Part shown: positions 8,129 to 18,097 of the stretch, piece by piece
Layout: the number at the start of each line of letters is the position of its first letter
Numbering within the stretch: position 1 is the stretch's first letter
Source of the DNA: CAZSRX01 sp964609675 [NCBI: uncultured Bacteroidota bacterium]
GTDB taxonomy: Bacteria > CLD3 > SB21
Length of the DNA stretch: 64,000 bases
Direction: 5' to 3'
Assembly (NCBI GenBank): GCA_964609675.1
Contig: CAZSRX010000023.1
Span: 1-64,000 of the forward strand
Translations under genes and position numbers: made by a program
The notes under the pieces: model-generated
What the model was told of the DNA's origin: nothing
What the model saw: only the letters and a program-made list of their open reading frames with translations
The model's database searches: none

Positions 8129-11119
8129 ATGAAAAGATTTATCAAAAATGCCATTGCGGTTTTTCTTCTGGCCGCGATAGCCGCGCCATGGCTGTTGCTG
8201 GCGGGTCCCAATGGCAAGATTACCGGAACGGTAAAAGACAGCAAGACCGGTGAAGTGTTACCCGGCGTGAACGTGATGATTGACGGTACCACCATGGGTG
8301 CCGCCACCAACACGCGCGGCGAGTTTTCCATTATCAACGTGCCGGCGGGCGTTTATACGCTCAAAGCCAGCATGATCGGTTATGCCCGCCTGACCAAGCA
8401 AAACATCCGGGTATTACCGGATTTTACCACTCGCGTGGATTTTGACCTGAAAGAAGAAGAACTGTCCGGAGAGGAAGTCGTGATCGTCGCCGAACGGCCG
8501 CTGATCCAGAAAGACCAGACGATGACCATGTCGGTCACTTCCTCCGAAGAAATCAAGAATCTGCCGGTGCGCGGTTTTCAGGCCGTAGCGAACCTCGGCA
8601 CGGGATTCACCATTAATAACCAGGCCCGTAACCTCGAAGGCGGCACCGCCAACGTCAACGTGCGCGGCGGCCGCGCCAGCGAAACGGGCGTGTACCTCGA
8701 CGGCTTCCTGCAGAACAACCTGCTCACCGGTACCTCCAACGTGCAGGTGACCAACAGCGCCGTTGAGGAAATCCTCGCGATCACCGGCGGTTTCAACGCC
8801 GAATACGGACGCAACCAGTCCGGCATCATTCAAATCATCACCAAGAGCGGCGGTAAACGCTATTCCGGAAGCCTCGAATACGTAACGGACGCTATTGCCC
8901 CGGCGTTTGCGACCGGCAAATACGGCTATCAGAACGGAAGCTTCGGCTTCGGCGGCCCGATTATTCCGGGCAATGACAAATACAAATTCTTCGTGTCCGG
9001 CGAAGGCCAGATATTCGATGACGGCGAGCCCAGCATATTCGGCTTCCCCACATGGACCACTTCCTATATGGGTTCCGGCGCCAACGCGTTGTTCCTCGAC
9101 CAGAACCAGTATTTTGACTGGGGCAAAGATTCCATCGCCCTGGATTACGTGGTTAATGAAGACGGCTCGGTTACCGTTAAGTACGGCGATCGGAAAGCCC
9201 GCCCCAAGAACCAAAGCGGCGAAGGTTCCAACAGTTTCATCTACGGAACCATGCAGGGTAAATTTTCGTTCATTATCAGCGACGCCTTAAAACTGGACTT
9301 AAACGGTAACTACGGACACAACATCCGCCGGGCGTTTACGAATTACCGGGCGACCGTATTAGACCATGTCCAGCGCAACGACAGCCGCTACTGGCAAATC
9401 GGCGGTATCGCCACCTATACCGTGAATCCCAACAGCTTTTTTGAGTTTGGCGGTAACTATAACCTGAATGACCGCCGGTACATGGATGACAAATGGGGCT
9501 GGAACCTGAACTGGAATGAAGACCTGTTAGGAACTACCAAGTCCAGCATCGGAGGCTTCGGGTTACATTCCCTTCCGGGAAACTCCAACGCCGTATTCGG
9601 CCGTGACTTTGACTCCTATTTTGCATTGAAAACCAGCTATACCAACCAGATTAATAAAAACCATCTGATTAAAGCCGGTATGGATTTCTACCGCCATACC
9701 ATCCGCCTGCTCGATGTCAATGAACTGCGTACCAATCCCATCGAGGGCGCTAATAACTATATTGGTTACAGGATTACCCGCGACAATAACGGCCGCCTGG
9801 TTATTAAAGACGTTAACAAGGACGATTACACGAATACGTTGGTTACCAGCAAAGGCGATACTATATTGTTCCCTCTCGACGGCGCCAAGCATCCCATTTC
9901 CTTCTCGGCGTTTGTTCAGGATAAGCTGGAATACGAAGGTCTGATTATGAACGTCGGTGTGCGTTACGACTTATTCAATCCCGGCACCAAGCGCATCCGC
10001 GATTTCTATAATCCGCTGGGTGAGCCCGGTACCAGTGATCCTTTGATAATCGGCCCGGAAGATTTTACCAGCGGTAAGAGCGATCATAAGATCAGTCCCC
10101 GTCTGAGTATCAGCTTCCCTGTTTCGGAAAAAACCATTTTCCGTATGAGTTGGGGTAAGTTCTTCCAGCAGCCCAACCTGCAGAATCTTTACATCAGCTC
10201 GTATTTTTACAACCGCATGGTTACTGCGGCTCCGTTTGCAACCACCATCCAGAATCCCAACCTGCAGGCGGAAGAATCAATCCAGTATGAAGTCGGTATG
10301 CAGTATGCCCTTACGGACAATCTGAAGATGGACGTCAGCGCCTACTACCGCGACATCAACAATCTGATTAACGTTGAGAACTTCACGGTGAACCCCGCCG
10401 GCGGATGGAAGTCCCTGATTCTCTACGGTAACCATGACCGCGGCATTGTCAAGGGTGTTTCCTATTCCATGGAACTGCGCCGCACCAAGAAGATCAGCGG
10501 CCGCTTCTCCTACACCCTGCAATGGGCTAACGGTACCGGCAGCGATGACGCTTCCGGATTCCGCGCGGCCTGGCTGGGTTTCTCGGCGACCAAATTCAAC
10601 GCCCCTCTGAGCTTTGACCAGCGTCACCGCATCAATGTTATGGTCGACGTGCGCAACGGCAAGAAAGAAGGGCCGGAATGGGGCGGCTATCTGCTCCAGA
10701 ACGCCGGCGTCAACTTTATAGTTACGGCGGCCAGCGGCTTCCCCTATACGCCTCAGGCTCCTACCAGCATGGGCGAGTCCGTACCGTCCGGAAAACCGAT
10801 CGGACGCCGGAATTCACAGTATGGTCCCTGGACTTTCCGCACGGACATGAAGATGGATAAAACCGTTTATATGACCAATAACCTCAACGCGCAAGTTTAT
10901 TTACAGGTATTCAACCTGCTGGATACGAAAAACGCCACCAGTGTGTATAACGCCACAGGTTCCGCCAATGACGACGGCTTCTTAGCCTCCCCGGTCGGCC
11001 AGGCTCAGTTGGCCTCCGCCGGCCCGGTTTATGCGGCTTATTATGATACCCGGCTGAAAAACGGCCTGTTCTATGATACCCCGAGGCAGGTGCGTCTGGG
11101 TATCGCGTTGAATTTCTAA
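8129..11119 (+). CDS. TonB-dependent receptor with carboxypeptidase-regulatory-like N-domain
   Basis: A 996-residue outer membrane receptor. After a signal peptide there is a carboxypeptidase-D regulatory-like domain (about 30-110, beginning GKITGTVKDSKTGEVLPGVN), then a plug (about 120-245, with LNVRGGRASETGVYLDG and NAEYGRNQSGIIQIITKSGG), then a long beta-barrel ending in the C-terminal Phe of outer membrane proteins (RLGIALNF). This architecture is typical of FCB-group receptors (SusC-like, CirA-like). AAAGGAG precedes the start. No SusD gene follows, so a glycan role is not supported; the neighbouring secreted protein and PorV-like barrel are likely functional partners. Confidence 0.93.
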   Translation: MKRFIKNAIAVFLLAAIAAPWLLLAGPNGKITGTVKDSKTGEVLPGVNVMIDGTTMGAATNTRGEFSIINVPAGVYTLKASMIGYARLTKQNIRVLPDFTTRVDFDLKEEELSGEEVVIVAERPLIQKDQTMTMSVTSSEEIKNLPVRGFQAVANLGTGFTINNQARNLEGGTANVNVRGGRASETGVYLDGFLQNNLLTGTSNVQVTNSAVEEILAITGGFNAEYGRNQSGIIQIITKSGGKRYSGSLEYVTDAIAPAFATGKYGYQNGSFGFGGPIIPGNDKYKFFVSGEGQIFDDGEPSIFGFPTWTTSYMGSGANALFLDQNQYFDWGKDSIALDYVVNEDGSVTVKYGDRKARPKNQSGEGSNSFIYGTMQGKFSFIISDALKLDLNGNYGHNIRRAFTNYRATVLDHVQRNDSRYWQIGGIATYTVNPNSFFEFGGNYNLNDRRYMDDKWGWNLNWNEDLLGTTKSSIGGFGLHSLPGNSNAVFGRDFDSYFALKTSYTNQINKNHLIKAGMDFYRHTIRLLDVNELRTNPIEGANNYIGYRITRDNNGRLVIKDVNKDDYTNTLVTSKGDTILFPLDGAKHPISFSAFVQDKLEYEGLIMNVGVRYDLFNPGTKRIRDFYNPLGEPGTSDPLIIGPEDFTSGKSDHKISPRLSISFPVSEKTIFRMSWGKFFQQPNLQNLYISSYFYNRMVTAAPFATTIQNPNLQAEESIQYEVGMQYALTDNLKMDVSAYYRDINNLINVENFTVNPAGGWKSLILYGNHDRGIVKGVSYSMELRRTKKISGRFSYTLQWANGTGSDDASGFRAAWLGFSATKFNAPLSFDQRHRINVMVDVRNGKKEGPEWGGYLLQNAGVNFIVTAASGFPYTPQAPTSMGESVPSGKPIGRRNSQYGPWTFRTDMKMDKTVYMTNNLNAQVYLQVFNLLDTKNATSVYNATGSANDDGFLASPVGQAQLASAGPVYAAYYDTRLKNGLFYDTPRQVRLGIALNF

Positions 11120-11155
11120 TGAATGAATTTTTAATTATAAACAGGGAGTATAAGA

Positions 11156-14100
11156 ATGAAACGCATCAAAATCATATTAACCGCCTTGCTGGTAATCGCC
11201 ATTACCATGGTGGTGTATGTTGATATCGGGAAATCGGATTTGGATCCGAAAACCCGGTTGACCATGAAGCTGAAAAAACCGACCCGGGAGGAAGAACTCT
11301 GGCTGGGTTTCAATAACTGGGCCTATGCCCTCAAAAACGAAGGCTCCTATTTTTACCGGGTCTCCCGATTGGAATTCGGGGGTGAGTTTCCCCGCGGTAG
11401 CAATTACGGCGCCGTTTACGCCGGCGGTCTTTATGTGGCCGGACGCAAATCCCCTCCGGGCGGCGGTCCTTCGGTTATTAATGCCGCTAATTGCGAATTT
11501 GACGATACCGAGTTTCAGCCCGGTAAGATTTATGTCAACAACGATTATGATCACCGCTATCGCGGCTACACCGTGGCCAATACCGGTAGTTATGCCACCG
11601 CCACGGCGCCTTTTAGCGCGCTGAAAAGCGGCGATCCCGGTATTGACGAATATCAGGTGTACGTGATTGACGAAGAAAGGTCAGGTTCCGATTGGGATAA
11701 CTGGCCGGAGTACGCGCCCCGTGATACCAATGACCTGCCGTTCCTTCTTCCCGGCGTAGCCGGTCAGACTTATGCCGTATTTAATGATCTTTCCATCTTT
11801 AAGGTCAGCGATACGTATTCGCCCTATCCGGGATTCGGCCTGGAAGTAGAAATGGAAACGTTCAATTTTACCGCCGGCGCTCTGGCGAATGGCGTATTTC
11901 TCAAATTAACTATAACCAATAAGTCCTCTGAAAATTACAACGACGCCTATATAGGTATCTGGTGTGACGCTGATGTGGGCTCCGCCTCCGCGGAAGACCA
12001 GGCCGGCATAGATACCACCGAGGGTCTCGGCATTGTGTACAGCAGTCCCACGGGCGGCGACGTGCATCCTATCGCGCTGGGACTCGACTTTTTCCAGGGC
12101 CCCGTGGTGGATCAGGCCGATGTGCCCCAATACCTGTATGATAAGTTCTACAATCGCCCCGCCAACCGGCAGGTAGTGAAATATGACAAATCGTCCGGCG
12201 CCCTGAAAGCCATTGCCTTGCCGGACGGTAAGTTTACGTTATCGGCCACGGCCTTTATTTCATACCCGAATCCTGAAGGCGAACCGGAACGCTTATACGG
12301 CGATATTACGCGTCATTACTACATGCGCGGTCTCGACGGCACCGGTAACCCCAAACCCAATGGTCCGTATGATCCGACGGCTACGGGCATCCAGCCCAAA
12401 GACCAGCGTATCATCCACGGTTCCGGGCCATTCATTCTGAAATCCGGCGAAACGCAGGAAGTATGGATGGGCTTTGCTTCCGGCCTCGGCAACACCCAGG
12501 CTCTGGGAGGATTACCGGTACCCGCCGGTGGTTTCTTTAACCGGAATTCCGGCGCACCCGGTTCGGCGATTAACGTGATGTACACAACGGATCTGGCCAT
12601 GCAACAGGCCTTCAACGCGGCCCTTTCGGCGCCGGTGGCGCCTGAATCGCCGGTAGTAGTTGTTTCGTCCCAGGATAACAAAGTGGTTCTGACATGGGAT
12701 AACCGTTCCGAATTCTCACGCGACTCTTATGGTGATTCTAATAAATTGGACATCAAAACTACAAACAATTATAACAAAAACTGGGTCCAATACGATTTCC
12801 AGGGTTACCGTGTGTATAAGAGTCTTACCGGTCTATCCGGTTCGTTTACGAAAGTCGCCGAATACGACCTGATTGACAATGTAACAACGGAGAATGATAC
12901 ATTATCTGACGGCAAAGTGCTATATGACGTCCATTTTGGTAGCGACACCGGTTTGAAACATTATTATGAAGATACCGATGTGATCAATGGACGCCGGTAC
13001 TATTATTCCGTTACCGCTTATGATTATCAGCCGTTGATCCGCAGTTCCGTTACCGGTGTGCCTACGGGCTTCCCAAGATCGCTGGAAAATTCCATTACCG
13101 GAAAGACCAATCTGCGTTCGGTGGTTCCGATGCCGCCGGTGGCGGGTAGCAAAGAAGATGCGCGGGCCAGTGATACTTTAACCTTAGTCAACGGTTATGG
13201 GAATCCGCGCCTTATCACGCGTGTCATTAACCCCGATTCCATTAAAAACCGTGAGTTTTATATCGAGTTCTTCAAAGTGCCCGACAGCGTTGATTCGAAG
13301 CCGCTGATTGCTGACTTCAAAGGGCAAATGGCGTTTCGGTTAATTGACAAAAACACCAGTGAGGTCGTCAAATTTGATAATTATCGCGATGACCCGCGAA
13401 CGTTTGTGGACTATAACAACAATGGCGTTTATAACGATGGAGTCGACGCTATATATGACGATTCCAAATTTTCATTGGCGATATTAGCGCAGGATATACA
13501 GGGAAATAATGTAGAATCGTCCAATACGAAGACATTGCCAATCATTGACGGCGTGGAATTGAAAATCTCTAGTGAGGTTATTGGCATTAAGGCTATTTAT
13601 GAAATTGCCAATAGTGGCGGTACGCTCACTGCGCCAAAAGATGTATATTACAGCAATAACACTACCGCTAATTTCCAGATAAACGTCATGACGACAACGG
13701 CTCCGGCGGCTGCGGCCGATAAGGGAATTACCGGCAGGAACTGGCTTAACACCTATAACAATCCGTCTTTTACATCGGATTATGAAATTCGTTTTGTCAG
13801 CGGGGCCGATGACTCCTCAAATGTTTATTTCGCGCGACCGACACAATATCAAACGTCTCAATTCCATACGGTAAACTGCCTGAAAAGCCCGAGAAAGGTG
13901 CCTTTCCAGATTTGGAGCATCGGTTTAACGCCTAACAATCCTTCCGATGATCGACGCCTGATGGTGCGCGCAGTGGTCAATACGCCGCCGAATAACAACG
14001 TAAATGCTTTGTTTGAGTTCAGCAATCTCTGCGGAACATCAGACTCCGCTTACAGCGAACGCATCTTTATTGTTGATTCCGCCTATAATGACACGGTAAC

Positions 14101-14686
14101 AACATTCGGGGCTATTTCGTCGTCGCTTGTAAAAGTAACTAATCTGCTTATCAAGAAAGTGGACGGCACTAAAGAGGCGCCCCCGGCCGGTACGATTATT
14201 CGTATTGTTACGTATAAACCGATACAATCGGGCGACCAGTATCTTTTCAAGACTACAGCCAACACGGCCTTCAACAAGAAGCTGGCTAAAAAAGCCCTCA
14301 ATGACGTTAAGGTAGTGCCCAATCCGTACTACGGCCGTGTTCTGGAATACCAAAGCTCTCTATTCGACAAGAAAGTGAAGTTTGTCGGATTGCCGAAGGA
14401 ATGTACCATTTACATCTTTACCGTATCCGGAGACCTTATCCGGACTATCCGCCACAACGATGCTACGACCAACAACCGGATTAATTATAATCCGCTGGAT
14501 CTGAATGCGGCGCCTAAAGCCGACTATACCTCGATTGAGGAATGGGATCTTCGCAACCAGAAAGGTACGTTTGTGGCCAGCGGCATGTACGTGGCTTACA
14601 TTGACGCCAAAGGCGTTGGCACCAAGACCGTTAAGTTCGCCATCATACAGGAAGAAATGCGGATTGACGGACCCGACGCCCGGTAA
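11156..14686 (+). CDS. very large secreted surface protein with fibronectin-like module and C-terminal sorting domain
   Basis: A 1176-residue exported protein with an N-terminal hydrophobic segment (residues 4-24). The body is beta-rich; around residues 500-640 there is a fibronectin type III-like module (KVVLTWDN ... YQGYRVYKS ... YYYSVTAYDYQP). The last 100 residues carry a sorting-type domain (VVPNPYYGR, CTIYIFTVSGDLIRTI, GTFVASGMYVAYIDA) like those exported by type IX-like secretion. Many NN, NT and DN pairs are present. It lies between the TonB receptor and the PorV-like barrel, fitting cargo displayed or secreted with their help. No enzymatic domain was recognised. Confidence 0.85.
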   Translation: MKRIKIILTALLVIAITMVVYVDIGKSDLDPKTRLTMKLKKPTREEELWLGFNNWAYALKNEGSYFYRVSRLEFGGEFPRGSNYGAVYAGGLYVAGRKSPPGGGPSVINAANCEFDDTEFQPGKIYVNNDYDHRYRGYTVANTGSYATATAPFSALKSGDPGIDEYQVYVIDEERSGSDWDNWPEYAPRDTNDLPFLLPGVAGQTYAVFNDLSIFKVSDTYSPYPGFGLEVEMETFNFTAGALANGVFLKLTITNKSSENYNDAYIGIWCDADVGSASAEDQAGIDTTEGLGIVYSSPTGGDVHPIALGLDFFQGPVVDQADVPQYLYDKFYNRPANRQVVKYDKSSGALKAIALPDGKFTLSATAFISYPNPEGEPERLYGDITRHYYMRGLDGTGNPKPNGPYDPTATGIQPKDQRIIHGSGPFILKSGETQEVWMGFASGLGNTQALGGLPVPAGGFFNRNSGAPGSAINVMYTTDLAMQQAFNAALSAPVAPESPVVVVSSQDNKVVLTWDNRSEFSRDSYGDSNKLDIKTTNNYNKNWVQYDFQGYRVYKSLTGLSGSFTKVAEYDLIDNVTTENDTLSDGKVLYDVHFGSDTGLKHYYEDTDVINGRRYYYSVTAYDYQPLIRSSVTGVPTGFPRSLENSITGKTNLRSVVPMPPVAGSKEDARASDTLTLVNGYGNPRLITRVINPDSIKNREFYIEFFKVPDSVDSKPLIADFKGQMAFRLIDKNTSEVVKFDNYRDDPRTFVDYNNNGVYNDGVDAIYDDSKFSLAILAQDIQGNNVESSNTKTLPIIDGVELKISSEVIGIKAIYEIANSGGTLTAPKDVYYSNNTTANFQINVMTTTAPAAAADKGITGRNWLNTYNNPSFTSDYEIRFVSGADDSSNVYFARPTQYQTSQFHTVNCLKSPRKVPFQIWSIGLTPNNPSDDRRLMVRAVVNTPPNNNVNALFEFSNLCGTSDSAYSERIFIVDSAYNDTVTTFGAISSSLVKVTNLLIKKVDGTKEAPPAGTIIRIVTYKPIQSGDQYLFKTTANTAFNKKLAKKALNDVKVVPNPYYGRVLEYQSSLFDKKVKFVGLPKECTIYIFTVSGDLIRTIRHNDATTNNRINYNPLDLNAAPKADYTSIEEWDLRNQKGTFVASGMYVAYIDAKGVGTKTVKFAIIQEEMRIDGPDAR

Positions 14687-14747
14687 ATGTCATTCTTAAG
14701 GATTTCTTCAACAGAGACTTTAGGATATAAACCATAAAGGAGATACA

Positions 14748-15782
14748 ATGAAAAAGATCATCATAGGGCTCATTCTGTTAGGGATTATCCATGTCCCTAG
14801 CATCTTTGCCGGAAAGGAAAAGACCGGCGAAGCAGGGTTCATGTTCCTCAAAATACCCGTCAGCGCCCGGGAAGTTTCCATGGGCATGACCGGGCTGACC
14901 AGTTCCTACGGCGCCAACGCCCTTTTCTGGAACCCCGCCACGATTTCCAATTACGACGGCATTTCAGTAAGCTTTACGCATCTGAACCATTTCGCCGGCA
15001 TTACCTCCGAGTATTTCGCGATGTCTATCCCGGTGAGCGAAATCGGTACGTTTGCGGCCGGAATTAATTATTTGTCGTACGGCGACATTGAAGTAACCAC
15101 CCAGGACCGCCCGCAGGGCACCGGCGTGCTTTATTCGCCGTCCGACATGTCGGTCAATTTCGGCTTTTCGAAACAAATTACCGACCGCGTCAGCGGCGGC
15201 GTTGTGGTCAAGTATATCTATTCCCGTATCGACCAGGTGGACGCCTCCGGCTTTGCCTTCGATTTCGGATTTACGTATCTGACCAATTTCCGCAATCTGA
15301 AGCTCGGTTTTGTCATGTCCAATATCGGCGGCCAGAGCAAGTATGACGGCGACGGCCTGATCCGCGAAGTACCGGCCGACCAGTGGGGCTCCGCCAACAG
15401 CGCCTACCTCCGTTACGGAAGCGAACCGTTTGAAATGCCGGCCTCCGTTACTTTCGGTCTCAGCATGGACGTGTTCCGCGATGAACAGCACAGCATGGTC
15501 TATACGCTGGAACAAAACGTGAATAACTTCCAGGCGAACCGGACGAATTTTGGGCTCGAATACGGATTCAAGGATATGCTCTTCCTGCGCGGCGGCTATA
15601 CCTCCGCGTTTGATTCCAAATCCGATTTTACCACCAACAATAATAAACTCGGCGGTTTAACGCTGGGCACCGGCATCGCTTATACCTTCGGCGAACGCAG
15701 CAAAGTCCTGCTGGATTACTGCTATTTCAACCAGGGTATTCTCAGCGCGACACACCGGTTTACCATTGGGCTGAATTTCTAA
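14748..15782 (+). CDS. PorV/PorQ-family outer membrane protein (UPF0164)
   Basis: A 344-residue outer membrane beta-barrel of the PorV/PorQ (FadL-like) family. After the signal peptide comes the family hallmark FLKIPVSAREVSMGMTG followed by NALFWNPA. The protein ends in an outer-membrane-type FTIGLNF. In Bacteroidota PorV carries type IX cargo to the sortase; in related phyla several paralogues sit next to their cargo genes. Here it directly follows the giant secreted protein, so it may be a dedicated partner. AAAGGAG lies 7 nt before the start. Confidence 0.9.
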   Translation: MKKIIIGLILLGIIHVPSIFAGKEKTGEAGFMFLKIPVSAREVSMGMTGLTSSYGANALFWNPATISNYDGISVSFTHLNHFAGITSEYFAMSIPVSEIGTFAAGINYLSYGDIEVTTQDRPQGTGVLYSPSDMSVNFGFSKQITDRVSGGVVVKYIYSRIDQVDASGFAFDFGFTYLTNFRNLKLGFVMSNIGGQSKYDGDGLIREVPADQWGSANSAYLRYGSEPFEMPASVTFGLSMDVFRDEQHSMVYTLEQNVNNFQANRTNFGLEYGFKDMLFLRGGYTSAFDSKSDFTTNNNKLGGLTLGTGIAYTFGERSKVLLDYCYFNQGILSATHRFTIGLNF

Positions 15783-15793
15783 CTATTACGAAT

Positions 15794-15827
15794 TTTCTCT
15801 GCCGGGCAGAAAAGCCCGGCAGAGAAA
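15794..15827. terminator. GC-rich hairpin after the PorV-like gene
   Basis: TTTCTCTGCCGGGC (15794-15807) pairs perfectly with GCCCGGCAGAGAAA (15814-15827) over a 6-nt loop. It lies 11 bp after the stop codon. There is no U-tract on the plus strand, so it may be a processing or stability hairpin rather than a classic terminator. Confidence 0.55.
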
Positions 15828-15833
15828 AAAAAC

Positions 15834-15862
15834 TTGATTTTGATTCGCTAAATATGTACATT
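15834..15862 (+). promoter_or_regulatory. candidate promoter of the Asp-box protein
   Basis: TTGATT (15834-15839), a 17-bp spacer and TACATT (15857-15862), giving a leader of about 110 nt. Weaker than the consensus promoters elsewhere in the window. Confidence 0.4.
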
Positions 15863-15979
15863 TTGACTATGAGTTCTCTCATTAACCCTTGAAAGATTAA
15901 CCCTATGAAAGGAGGCAAAACGAAAAGTTTAGTGTTGTTGTTCCTTATTAACTAAACCCATAACTAAATGGAGGTTACT

Positions 15980-17737
15980 ATGTTAAAGCGAATTGCTGCT
16001 ATTTTTCTATTGATGGTATTTGCCATGTCAATAGTAACAGCTGCCGGACCGAAAAAAGATGCCATATCCCCTAAAATGAAACGGGTTGTGGAACCCACCG
16101 TCGTTAAAGAAATTACCGGCGGTTCCAATGCGTTGTATAAATCAACCAGCACTGACGTTCTGGTTGACACAATGCAAAACGCTTATTCCACCCAGGGTTC
16201 GTATACAAATCAGGTTTGGATGAATCCTGCAACGGGAACCTTAGTTGTTGTTCACCGTGGTTCTACATTATATGGCAGTTCTTCCGGAAGAATTCACTAC
16301 TCTTTCTCTACCGATGGCGGCACCACATGGTACCGTTCGCCGGCTGTGAATGAAACGGCTGTGCAAAAAAATGCACGTCACCCCAGTGGTTTTATTGTTC
16401 CCGAAATTGGTGGCAATCCGGAATTTCCGGGCGGAATGTGGGGCGAACTGGTCAGTGGGGGTTTCGGTGGTTTAGGCTACTGGACAGACTTAGAAATCGG
16501 TGGCGGCCTTGCGACAACCACTCTGGATATTGATGTAGCTACAACAAAGTACAGCGTTCCCGATGGCGCTTTTTCCAACGGAACTAATTTATTCTTTGGC
16601 GTCGAAGATTATCTTAATGGCGGCTATTGGTTAATGAAATCCGAAGACGGCGGCCAGACATGGACCGGAGCGGATGACGCCGTCCATTTTGCCAATACGA
16701 CTGATTATACCGGTTTTAATGGCAGTTTCGGCGATTTTGCTCCGGATGGACTGCACGGTGTGTTTGTGTTGCAGGCGGAACTGACCGGTGATACGGTTTA
16801 TTCTTACAATGTCTATACAACCGAAGACGGCGGCGCTACCTGGACACCTAATGGCAGAATCAATGAATCTACCGTTACGGGGTTCCCCGCTGGTTCCAGT
16901 GTGCTGTATTATCAGAATGGCGTTACCATGGACGCTAACAACAATATCTACATTGTTGGCACTTACAAAGATGACGGCGCTAACACCGGAAAAGTCATCA
17001 TGATTTATGGCACCCCCGGAAACTGGGCTGCCGAAGTGGTTGCCGATGTGCAAACCTATGTAACCTACTGGCCCGGTAGCGGTGGACTTAACAGTATTAA
17101 TGAGGCTAACATTGCCAGAAGCGCTTCCGGCGACGCTATTGTTGTCAAATGGGTTGACGGAACCCCAACCGATTCCACGATGTTGACTTCCGATCTTTTT
17201 ATGCGCGGTTTTAAACCGGGCGTCGGCTGGATTGGACCGGCAATTAATGTATCCGCCTCTAATGACTTCATGATGAAGTTTACGAAAATGGCCAATCGTT
17301 TATCCGGCAACGGCCCTGTTTACACGGCTCATTGCATCTGGACCAAATTCGGATTAGGTGCTGATGATAGCGACGATCTCAACCAATCGGAAATATTTAT
17401 CTATAACGAGCCGATTGACTTTACTGTCGGCATCAGCGATAACAATCCGGTGGTCAAAGACTTCAAACTTGGCCAAAACTATCCGAACCCGTTCAACCCG
17501 AGCACCAATATCAGTTACACGGTCGGCAAGAACGCCAATGTAACGCTTAAGATCTACAACACGTTAGGCCAGGAAGTTAAAACCCTGGTTGCCAACAAAG
17601 CCCATACCGCCAATACTTACAATGTAAGTTGGAACGGTACGGACAATGCGGGTAATGTCGTTTCCAGCGGTATCTACATCTATCGTCTGGAAGCCGGCGA
17701 CGTCAAACTGAGTAAGAAGATGATGTTCCTGAAGTAA
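15980..17737 (+). CDS. secreted Asp-box (BNR/sialidase-like) propeller protein with C-terminal sorting domain
   Basis: A 585-residue secreted protein. The start at 15980 is preferred over an in-frame ATG at 15968 because GGAGG (15970-15974) then lies 5 nt upstream and the signal peptide begins cleanly (MLKRIAAIFLLMVFAMSIV). At least three Asp-box motifs (S/T-x-D-G-G-x-T-W: STDGGTTW, SEDGGQTW, TEDGGATW) indicate a sialidase-type beta-propeller. The last 85 residues, from YPNPFNPST at residue 501 through LKIYNTLGQEVKTLV to the terminal KKMMFLK, form a FlgD-like sorting domain. Catalytic sialidase residues were not identified, so binding or structural roles are possible. Confidence 0.88.
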   Translation: MLKRIAAIFLLMVFAMSIVTAAGPKKDAISPKMKRVVEPTVVKEITGGSNALYKSTSTDVLVDTMQNAYSTQGSYTNQVWMNPATGTLVVVHRGSTLYGSSSGRIHYSFSTDGGTTWYRSPAVNETAVQKNARHPSGFIVPEIGGNPEFPGGMWGELVSGGFGGLGYWTDLEIGGGLATTTLDIDVATTKYSVPDGAFSNGTNLFFGVEDYLNGGYWLMKSEDGGQTWTGADDAVHFANTTDYTGFNGSFGDFAPDGLHGVFVLQAELTGDTVYSYNVYTTEDGGATWTPNGRINESTVTGFPAGSSVLYYQNGVTMDANNNIYIVGTYKDDGANTGKVIMIYGTPGNWAAEVVADVQTYVTYWPGSGGLNSINEANIARSASGDAIVVKWVDGTPTDSTMLTSDLFMRGFKPGVGWIGPAINVSASNDFMMKFTKMANRLSGNGPVYTAHCIWTKFGLGADDSDDLNQSEIFIYNEPIDFTVGISDNNPVVKDFKLGQNYPNPFNPSTNISYTVGKNANVTLKIYNTLGQEVKTLVANKAHTANTYNVSWNGTDNAGNVVSSGIYIYRLEAGDVKLSKKMMFLK

Positions 17738-17757
17738 TTTATTCAGAACGGTCTACA

Positions 17758-17789
17758 AAAAGGGAACTCGAAAGAGTTCCCTTTTTTTT
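17758..17789 (+). terminator. Rho-independent terminator
   Basis: A GGGAACTC/GAGTTCCC stem with a GAAA tetraloop is followed by eight T residues, 20 bp after the Asp-box gene. Confidence 0.93.
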
Positions 17790-18028
17790 ATAAAGGATTA
17801 GGCGCGCGCGGAGTGACTCATGAATTCTTTTAACGGGTGAACGCCGGTTTGCAAAACTTCTTTAACTATTTTATTTATAATCAGCAGGTAGTTAAGGCCT
17901 AAAGAAAACCAAAAAAATTATATTACATTGTTGTAAAAAAACATATTGCAGTCCTATCAGCGGTTAAATAAATACAGAGATTCGTTTTGGCCTTTAGTCT
18001 GTAATAGGCTATAAAATTACTAAAATTG
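17790..18028. other. AT-rich intergenic region without a gene
   Basis: About 240 bp between terminator and next promoter, strongly AT-rich. No ORF, tRNA or conserved RNA fold was recognised. Confidence 0.5.
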
Positions 18029-18057
18029 TTGATATTACCTATTAAATATTTTATATT
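18029..18057 (+). promoter_or_regulatory. promoter of the secreted metalloprotease gene
   Basis: TTGATA (18029-18034), a 17-bp spacer and TATATT (18052-18057), about 40 bp before the start codon. Confidence 0.6.
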
Positions 18058-18097
18058 AAAAAAAGTTAAATTTTAAATATTAAAATAAGGAAAATTT

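Noticed and set aside
15905-15955. 16-residue peptide (MKGGKTKSLVLLFLIN) before the Asp-box gene
   Set aside because: No Shine-Dalgarno before its ATG and no link to a regulatory hairpin; probably chance.
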